This document shows, piece by piece, positions 58,623 through 64,000 of a DNA stretch of 64,000 bases (positions within the stretch are counted from its first letter, which is position 1; every line of letters starts with the position of its first letter). Position numbers and translations under genes: made by a program. The notes under the pieces are model-generated. The model saw only the letters and a list, made by a program, of their open reading frames with translations. It was not told the origin of the DNA and ran no database searches. This stretch comes from Bradyrhizobium sp. 132 (GTDB taxonomy: Bacteria > Pseudomonadota > Alphaproteobacteria > Rhizobiales > Xanthobacteraceae): the NCBI RefSeq assembly GCF_023074185.1, contig NZ_JADPKY010000126.1:186001-250000 (forward strand), read 5' to 3'.

Positions 58623-59867
58623 CTAGGCTGTCGCCGGCTGCGCCTTGGATTGGGTCTTGGATTGTGTCTTGGGCACGCCGATCCGCGCGGCGCTCTGGCG
58701 GCGCCAGTTTTCCAGCGACAGCGGCAACTCCTCCGCCGCCTCGACGCGGTTACGGCCGCCGCGCTTGGCCTGGTAGAGCGCGGTGTCGGCCGAGGCCAGC
58801 AGCACTTCGAGCTCGGTGCCGGCCGGACCGCCGGCGACGCCGATGCTGACTGTGGTGTCGACCGGGCCTTCATCGACCACGACGCCGGAGGTCTCGAACG
58901 CCTCGCGCACGCGCTCGGCGACCAGCACGCCCTCCTCCAGCGAACAGGGCAAGAGGGCAGCAAACTCCTCGCCGCCGATCCGGCCCGACATGTCGGTGAT
59001 GCGCAGATTGCTGACGACGACGGTCGAGAACAGTTTCAGCATCTCGTCGCCGGCGGGATGGCCGAAGCGGTCGTTGATCGACTTGAAATGATCGATATCG
59101 AAGATCATCACCGTCACCGGGCGGCCAGCCTTGGCCTCGCGCTCGATCACGCGGCCGCAGGCTTCCGAGAAGCCGCGGCGGTTGAGCATGCCGGTCAGCG
59201 GGTCCGTGGAGGCGGCAGTCCGGTGCGCCGTGACCGTGCGCTCGGACACCAGCATGAAGATCACGAACACGGTCCCGACGGCATAAAGCACGAGCTCGAC
59301 CGCGAACACGGTGACCCAGATGCTGCCGGAGAAGCCGGCATCGTTCGGACGCAGGAAACTTCCGAGCAGGATCGGCAGCATCAAGGCGCAGCCGTGCATC
59401 ACCGGGACCACGAAGGCCGGCCAGCGCCGTTGCAGGCTCTTGCGCCGCTCGACCCAGAGCTCGCTCGCGGTCAGCGCCGCGTAGACCGAGACGATGCCGG
59501 CGCCTACGATCATGCGCAGCATGGACGCCGTGGGATCGAGCAGCGTAGCGGCAGCGGCCCAGGCGAGCGCGCCGACCAGGAGACCCGGCCAGTTCGGCTT
59601 GCGGCCATGGAAGACGCGCGCCGCATTCCAGACCATGCCGCAGGCGACGAAGCCGACCGCGTTTAGTGCGAGGTAAAGATGCGGGCCCAGCTTTTCGCCG
59701 GCCGCAGTCCACAGCGCGACCGATGCGGCGCCGAGGAGATACGCGGTGCCCCACCATTTCAACGCAGGGCTGTTCTCCTGCCTGCCGAAAAACACCATCA
59801 TGGCGCCGAGCAGTGCGGCAATCATGGTGGCGACCAAATAGAGCGTGATGCTATCGAGCGACGTCAT
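58623..59867 (-). CDS. diguanylate cyclase with membrane sensor domain
   Basis: Makes cyclic di-GMP from two GTP. 414 residues: about seven transmembrane helices (4-215), a linker, and a C-terminal GGDEF domain. The active site reads GGEEF and the product-inhibition I-site RITD lies exactly five residues before it (RITD-x5-GGEEF), so the enzyme should be active and feedback regulated. The N-terminal part resembles MHYT/7TM-type sensors only in number of helices. Stands alone in its strand context. Confidence 0.92.
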   Translation of the reverse strand: MTSLDSITLYLVATMIAALLGAMMVFFGRQENSPALKWWGTAYLLGAASVALWTAAGEKLGPHLYLALNAVGFVACGMVWNAARVFHGRKPNWPGLLVGALAWAAAATLLDPTASMLRMIVGAGIVSVYAALTASELWVERRKSLQRRWPAFVVPVMHGCALMLPILLGSFLRPNDAGFSGSIWVTVFAVELVLYAVGTVFVIFMLVSERTVTAHRTAASTDPLTGMLNRRGFSEACGRVIEREAKAGRPVTVMIFDIDHFKSINDRFGHPAGDEMLKLFSTVVVSNLRITDMSGRIGGEEFAALLPCSLEEGVLVAERVREAFETSGVVVDEGPVDTTVSIGVAGGPAGTELEVLLASADTALYQAKRGGRNRVEAAEELPLSLENWRRQSAARIGVPKTQSKTQSKAQPATA

Positions 59868-60023
59868 GTCGGCCCCCTTCTAGACATAGCAGTTACGCGA
59901 TCGACTCAGCCGATTTGCGCGCCCTTCCAGATGCGACGCTATGTCTCGCGCCTTCCATTCAGGTTTTTATCCAGACCCAACTTTTCAGGAAACACGCCAT
60001 CAATTTGCATACAAACGAACAGC

Positions 60024-60052
60024 AAAAAGGGCGCTGAAATCAGCGCCCTTTT
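60024..60052 (-). terminator. rplM-rpsI terminator
   Basis: 12-bp stem AAAAGGGCGCTG (60025-60036) with CAGCGCCCTTTT (60041-60052), AAAT loop. It lies 45 bases after the rpsI stop on the minus strand and ends in T. Confidence 0.88.
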
Positions 60053-60096
60053 GCATCTCATTGAAGCCGCTTTCGCGGCGAATGTGACCGAAGCGA

Positions 60097-60576
60097 TTAA
60101 CGCTTCGAGAACTGGAAGGACCGGCGGGCCTTGGCCTTGCCGTACTTCTTGCGCTCGACCACGCGGGAGTCGCGGGTGAGGAAGCCGCCCTTCTTGAGCA
60201 CGGTGCGCAGCTCCGGCTCGAAATAGGTCAGCGCCTTGGAGATACCATGACGCACCGCACCGGCCTGGCCGGACAGACCGCCGCCGGCGACGGTGCAGAT
60301 CACGTCGTATTGGCCGGAACGCGCGGCCACGGAGAAGGGCTGCTCGATCATCATGCGCAGCACGGGACGGGCGAAATAGACCTCGACCTCGCGCGAGTTG
60401 ACCGTGACCTTGCCGGCGCCCGGCTTGATCCAGACGCGGGCGACCGCGTCCTTGCGCTTGCCGGTGGCATAGGCGCGGTTGAACTTGTCGACCTTCTTCT
60501 CGTGCTTGGGCGCGTCGGGCGAGGCCGCCGTCTTGAGCTGCGAGAGCTGGTCGAGCGACTGGATGGATTCGGCCAT
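60097..60576 (-). CDS. rpsI: 30S ribosomal protein S9
   Basis: 159 residues, with an N-terminal extension (about 30 residues) compared with E. coli S9 that is normal for alphaproteobacteria. Signature GGGLSGQAGAVRHGISKALTYF is present and the basic tail KYGKAKARRSFQFSKR is intact. One base after the rplM stop, second gene of the operon. Confidence 0.97.
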   Translation of the reverse strand: MAESIQSLDQLSQLKTAASPDAPKHEKKVDKFNRAYATGKRKDAVARVWIKPGAGKVTVNSREVEVYFARPVLRMMIEQPFSVAARSGQYDVICTVAGGGLSGQAGAVRHGISKALTYFEPELRTVLKKGGFLTRDSRVVERKKYGKAKARRSFQFSKR

Positions 60577-60577
60577 G

Positions 60578-61042
60578 TTATGCGGCCCTCGTGTTCTTGC
60601 GGTTCAACTTGGCGATGTCGATCTTCTCGGGCGTCTGCGCCTCGTGCGGATGATCGGCGCCGCCATAGACGCGGAGGTTGCCCATCTGGACGCGACCGAG
60701 CGGACCACGGGGGATCATGCGCTCGACGGCCTTCTCGAGCACGCGCTCGGGATGCTTGCCCTCGAGGATCTGGCGCGCAGTGCGCTCCTTGATGTGGCCG
60801 ACATAGCCGGTGTGCTTGTAGTAGGTCTTCTGCTCGCGCTTGCGACCGGTGAGGACCGCATGCTGCGCGTTGATGATGATGATGTTGTCGCCGCAATCAA
60901 CGTGCGGGGTGTAGGTCGGGAGGTGCTTGCCGCGCAGGCGCATGGCGACGATGGTGGCGAGACGGCCGACGACCAGACCCTTGGCGTCGATCAGTACCCA
61001 CTTCTTCGTCACCTCAGCCGGCTTTGCCGAAAAGGTTTTCAT
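60578..61042 (-). CDS. rplM: 50S ribosomal protein L13
   Basis: 154 residues from the ATG 61042 (MKTFSAKPAEVTKKWVLID). L13 signature VYGGADHPHEAQTP and KHLPTYTPHVDCGDNIIIIN are visible. Upstream in-frame codons lie in the leader and are not used. First gene of the operon, behind a clear sigma-70 promoter. Confidence 0.97.
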   Translation of the reverse strand: MKTFSAKPAEVTKKWVLIDAKGLVVGRLATIVAMRLRGKHLPTYTPHVDCGDNIIIINAQHAVLTGRKREQKTYYKHTGYVGHIKERTARQILEGKHPERVLEKAVERMIPRGPLGRVQMGNLRVYGGADHPHEAQTPEKIDIAKLNRKNTRAA

Positions 61043-61099
61043 GTCAAAGTTTCCGTGAACGGGGAGCATCGGCGCGAACACCGCACCGGACTGAGCGGT

Positions 61100-61128
61100 T
61101 TTCTAGAGAACAGAGGCGCCATGGTCAA
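61100..61128 (-). promoter_or_regulatory. sigma-70 promoter of rplM-rpsI
   Basis: On the minus strand TTGACC (61128-61123), 17 bases, TAGAAA (61105-61100). Expected start near 61093, giving a leader of about 50 bases to the rplM ATG. Confidence 0.65.
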
Positions 61129-61200
61129 TGCCCAAAGGCGCAATTTAAATGTTCAATATCAACGGGTTAAAAATATGGTATCGAGATACCCGCGAAAAGC

Positions 61201-61629
61201 TCAAGCATTTGGAATGGAATAGGTCGAGGTGACATGGGCAATCGGATCGGGCGAAGTGCCGGACAACAGGTTCACCTCGCCGACCGCCAGCCGCTTGCCG
61301 AGCTTGAGGAGCCGCGCCTCCGCCAGCACGTCCTGCCCGGGCTGGCCCTTGCGCAGGAAGTTGATGTTGAGATTGGTGGTCACGGCGAGCCCGATCGGCC
61401 CGATCGCCGACAGCAGCACCACGTACATCGCGAAATCGGCGAGTGCCATCAGCGTCGGGCCGGACACGGTTCCACCCGGCCGCAGCATCCTTTCGCTGTA
61501 GCGCTGACGCAAAAGGCAGGCCTGGCCGTCCGCGCTCTCGATCGTGATGTCGTCGCCGCTGAAGGCCTGAGGAAACTCGTTGCGGAGAAACTGCTCGAGC
61601 TCCGCCACGCTCATTTTCGCTAACGCCAT
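61201..61629 (-). CDS. hotdog-fold acyl-CoA thioesterase (PaaI family)
   Basis: 142 residues from ATG 61629 with GAGGGG four bases upstream. Hotdog-fold features: RPGGTVSGPTLMALADFAMYV, where the helical Asp is the usual catalytic residue, and AVTTNLNINFLRKGQPG in the following strand. Acts on acyl-CoA thioesters; substrate unknown. Divergent from the ECHDC3-like crotonase gene. Confidence 0.88.
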   Translation of the reverse strand: MALAKMSVAELEQFLRNEFPQAFSGDDITIESADGQACLLRQRYSERMLRPGGTVSGPTLMALADFAMYVVLLSAIGPIGLAVTTNLNINFLRKGQPGQDVLAEARLLKLGKRLAVGEVNLLSGTSPDPIAHVTSTYSIPNA

Positions 61630-61715
61630 GCTACCCCTCACCCTCGCTTCACGTCCCCTGTTACATTAAGTTATCTGCGTCATCCAATCGCAATAATCCA
61701 ACCGGAAACGCTTCG

Positions 61716-62540
61716 ATGTCCGTCCAGGCCGCCCGCGCCCCCTCCCCGCAACCGCCGATCCTGCTGCGCGAGACCATAGGTCCCATCGCGGTCCTGACCC
61801 TCAACCGCCCGGCCGCCCGCAACAGCCTCTCGGAGGCGATGATCGCAAGCCTGCATGCCGAGCTCAATGAGATCCGCGACGACAAGGCTGTCCGCGGCGT
61901 CGTGATCGCGGCCAATGGTCCCGCCTTCTCCGCCGGCCACGACATGAAAGAGCTGACCGCGCGCCGCGACGACCCCGATCGCGGCCGTGCCTTCTTCGCC
62001 GAGATGATGACCGCCTGTAGCGCGATGATGCAGGCGATCGTACACTTGCCCAAGCCCGTGGTCGCATCCGTCCAGGGCATCGCGACCGCCGCCGGCTGCC
62101 AGCTCGTGGCGAGTTGCGATCTCGCGATCGCCTCGGAAGCTGCGAGCTTCGCCACGCCCGGCGTCGACATCGGCCTGTTCTGCTCGACGCCGATGGTGGC
62201 GCTGTCGCGCAACGTGCCGCGCAAGCAAGCGATGGAGATGCTGCTGACGGGCGAGCCGATCCCGGCTGCACGCGCCCGCGAGATCGGGCTCGTCAATCGT
62301 GTCGTCGCCGTTGGCACCGAGCGCGAGGCCGCGATCGCGCTGGCCGAACAGGTCGCGCTGAAATCCGCCTACACCGTCAAGCTCGGCAAGGAGGCGTTCT
62401 ACCGCCAGGCCGAGATGAGCCTTGCGGACGCCTATCGCTATGCGGCAGAGGTGATGACCGAGAACATGATGGCGCGCGACGCCGAGGAAGGCATCGGCGC
62501 TTTCATCGAGAAGCGCACGCCGACATGGCGGGACGAGTGA
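61716..62540 (+). CDS. crotonase-superfamily protein, ECHDC3-like
   Basis: 274 residues. Oxyanion-hole motif AFSAGHDMKEL (about 70-80) and the second glycine region ATAAGCQLVASCDLAIA are present, so the CoA-ester fold is intact. But the two catalytic glutamates of classic enoyl-CoA hydratase are replaced: GCQ has Gln for the first Glu, and TPGVDIG has Gly for the second. The same substitutions are typical of the ECHDC3 branch (GCQLVASCD, FATPG), so this is probably not a standard hydratase. The C-terminus ends AFIEKRTPTW. It lies upstream of the repeat and the CoA-binding gene. Confidence 0.85.
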   Translation: MSVQAARAPSPQPPILLRETIGPIAVLTLNRPAARNSLSEAMIASLHAELNEIRDDKAVRGVVIAANGPAFSAGHDMKELTARRDDPDRGRAFFAEMMTACSAMMQAIVHLPKPVVASVQGIATAAGCQLVASCDLAIASEAASFATPGVDIGLFCSTPMVALSRNVPRKQAMEMLLTGEPIPAARAREIGLVNRVVAVGTEREAAIALAEQVALKSAYTVKLGKEAFYRQAEMSLADAYRYAAEVMTENMMARDAEEGIGAFIEKRTPTWRDE

Positions 62541-62545
62541 AATTC

Positions 62546-62628
62546 GTCATTGCGAGCAAAGCAAGCAATCCAGGATATCTCCGCGGTGACAGTCTGGATT
62601 GCTTCGTCGCTTCGTTCCTCGCAACGAC
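62546..62628. repeat. 83-bp inverted-repeat element, copy 2
   Basis: Outer arms GTCATTGCGAG (62546-62556) and CTCGCAACGAC (62618-62628, one mismatch); inner arms GCAATCCAG (62565-62573) and CTGGATTGC (62594-62602) are perfect. Same family as 38711-38796. It lies between two co-directional genes and ends 17 bases before the CoA-binding gene's ATG. Confidence 0.85.
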
Positions 62629-62645
62629 AGCAAGAAGAAGAGCCA

Positions 62646-63230
62646 ATGAACCACGACAGCTATCCCGACAACTACATCCGGGGCATCCTCAACGGCGTGA
62701 AGTCGATCGCGATGGTCGGCGCCTCGCCGGTCAACGTGCGACCGAGCTATTTCGCGTTCAAATATCTGGCCCAGCGCGGCTACGACATGATTCCGGTCAA
62801 TCCCGGCCATGTCGGCAAGGAGCTGCTCGGAAAGCCCTTCGTCGCCTCGCTGTCCGACATCGGGCGTCCCATCGACATGATCGACATTTTCCGCAACTCC
62901 AGCCACATCATGCCGGTGGTCGAGGAAGCCCTCACACTCGATCCGCTGCCGACGGTGATCTGGATGCAGCTTGGCGCACGCGACGATGCGGCGGCACTGA
63001 AGGCGGAATCCGTCGGTATCAAGGTGGTGATGAACCGCTGCCCCAAGATCGAATATGGCCGTCTGTCCTCGGAGATCTCCTGGATGGGCGTCAATTCGCG
63101 CACGCTGAGTTCCAAGCGCCCCCCGGCGCCGACGCAGGGTATGCGCTTATCCCTCAATCGGATGAGTGTCGGCGGCGGCGAGACCGCGGCATCGGATCGC
63201 GCCGCCAAAAACAAGACCGAGCAAAGCTGA
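62646..63230 (+). CDS. CoA-binding domain protein
   Basis: 194 residues. Rossmann-type CoA-binding fold: SIAMVGASPVNVRPSYFAFKYL (about 20-41), GYDMIPVNPGH and PTVIWMQLGARDDAAAL. The family (YccU-like) binds CoA but its role is not known. C-terminal tail (about 160-194) is polar and rich in Ser, Arg, Lys. AAGAAGAG before the ATG at 62646 gives the ribosome site. Its position directly before metY suggests a link with sulfur metabolism, seen also in relatives as far as I recall. Confidence 0.85.
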   Translation: MNHDSYPDNYIRGILNGVKSIAMVGASPVNVRPSYFAFKYLAQRGYDMIPVNPGHVGKELLGKPFVASLSDIGRPIDMIDIFRNSSHIMPVVEEALTLDPLPTVIWMQLGARDDAAALKAESVGIKVVMNRCPKIEYGRLSSEISWMGVNSRTLSSKRPPAPTQGMRLSLNRMSVGGGETAASDRAAKNKTEQS

Positions 63231-63367
63231 CGCAATTGCGACGGGTTCATTTCGCGAACGCGACAATGCGTAGCACGATCATTCTGATGTGAAGCGCCGC
63301 CTTGACGGCAGCCACGGCGCCAATCAGCATGCCGCGCGATTTCAGACCACGAGAACAGGACGCCTCA

Positions 63368-64000
63368 ATGAGCGATCGCCTTCCGGGATTTTCGACCCTC
63401 GCCGTGCATGCCGGTGCACAGCCCGATCCCACCACCGGTGCGCGCGCGACTCCGATTTATCAAACCACATCCTTTGTCTTCAACGACGCCGACCACGCCG
63501 CCTCGCTGTTCGGCCTGCAGGCGTTCGGCAACATCTATACCCGTATCGGCAATCCCACCAATGCGGTGCTGGAAGAACGCGTCGCGGCGCTCGAAGGCGG
63601 CACGGCCGCACTTGCCGTGGCCTCGGGCCATGCCGCGCAGGTCGTGGTGCTGCAGCAATTGCTCCAGCCCGGCGACGAGTTCATCGCTGCGCGAAAGCTC
63701 TATGGCGGCTCGATCAACCAGTTCACGCATGCGTTCAAGAGCTTTGGCTGGAACGTGGTGTGGGCCGATCCCGACGACATCGCGAGCTTCGAGCGCGCGG
63801 TCACGCCGCGCACGAAAGCGATCTTCATCGAGTCCATCGCCAATCCCGCCGGCAGCATCACCGACATCGAGGCGGTCTCGACGGTGGCGCGCAAGGCGGG
63901 CGTACCGCTGATCGTCGACAACACGCTGGCCTCGCCCTATCTGATCCGGCCGATCGATCACGGTGCCGACATCGTCGTGCACTCGCTGACGAAGTTTCTG
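63368..64000 (+). CDS. metY: O-acetylhomoserine sulfhydrylase (aminocarboxypropyltransferase), 3' end cut by window
   Basis: PLP-dependent enzyme of methionine synthesis that joins sulfide to O-acetylhomoserine. 211 residues visible of about 425-430. The Cys/Met-metabolism fold is recognised by ATPIYQTTSFVF (28-39), YTRIGNPTNAVLEERVAALEGG, and HSLTKFL at the window edge, where Lys is the PLP-binding residue. The ATG is at 63368. I looked for a SAM-II riboswitch upstream and did not find its conserved core. Confidence 0.9.
   Translation, partial: MSDRLPGFSTLAVHAGAQPDPTTGARATPIYQTTSFVFNDADHAASLFGLQAFGNIYTRIGNPTNAVLEERVAALEGGTAALAVASGHAAQVVVLQQLLQPGDEFIAARKLYGGSINQFTHAFKSFGWNVVWADPDDIASFERAVTPRTKAIFIESIANPAGSITDIEAVSTVARKAGVPLIVDNTLASPYLIRPIDHGADIVVHSLTKFL

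Noticed and set aside
63231..63367. SAM-II riboswitch upstream of metY
   Set aside because: Only GCAGCCACG resembles the conserved core. The pairing partner CGTGG, the GATTT element in place and GCTAAA are absent.

Overview
The window is a contiguous piece of a high-GC alphaproteobacterial chromosome, most likely Bradyrhizobium or a close relative in the Nitrobacteraceae. The reasons are the alphaproteobacterial complex I gene cluster, the glnB-glnA pair, TGATG/ATGA gene overlaps throughout, and two families of short palindromic repeats of a kind I associate with Bradyrhizobium/Rhodopseudomonas genomes. It is mostly core chromosome. I see no insertion sequence, prophage, integrase, CRISPR array or rRNA. 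Genes at both ends are cut by the window (mtnK on the left, metY on the right).

Layout. 1-20277, all minus strand: a large respiratory/housekeeping block. In transcription order it reads nuoA-B-C-D, an FkbM-type methyltransferase, nuoE, a 68-aa membrane protein, nuoF-G-H-I-J-K, a palindromic repeat, nuoL-M-N, birA, rnj (RNase J), another palindromic repeat, mce, a DUF1467-type protein, a small membrane protein and mtnK. 20535-24330, minus: an iron-uptake module of TonB-dependent siderophore receptor, PepSY membrane protein and a 76-aa membrane protein, with two tandem Irr-like boxes upstream. 24353-27597: a MarR regulator divergent from a Rieske oxygenase and an MFS transporter, which looks like a small catabolic unit. 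27742-31733: small proteins, tRNA-Asp, an HU protein with a duplicated ribosome-binding site, pepT, and a 24-aa/295-aa membrane protein pair. 31854-38708: a divalent-cation efflux operon (His-rich protein, CzcC, CzcB, CzcA, CzcD).

38711-47384: repeat, SAM methyltransferase, tRNA-Val, a GFA-family protein, then the protein quality-control block lon, clpX, clpP and tig (all minus) and tRNA-Leu. 47538-52627: a copper-ligand-poor multicopper-oxidase-like Tat protein, NAD(P)H-hydrate repair enzyme, then glnB-glnA behind a textbook sigma-54 promoter. 52705-59867: slipin/NfeD pair, a class I glutamine amidotransferase, an AI-2E family permease, small proteins and a diguanylate cyclase. 60097-64000: rpsI-rplM with a clear sigma-70 promoter, a thioesterase, an ECHDC3-like crotonase, a second repeat-family copy, a CoA-binding protein and the start of metY.

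The least expected items are small or regulatory: the translationally coupled methyltransferase and 68-aa protein inside the nuo operon, the 24-aa membrane protein, the multicopper-oxidase fold that has lost nearly all copper ligands, and the tandem Irr-like boxes. I found no clearly new multi-gene system. All functional calls come from motif reading by eye; no database search was run.
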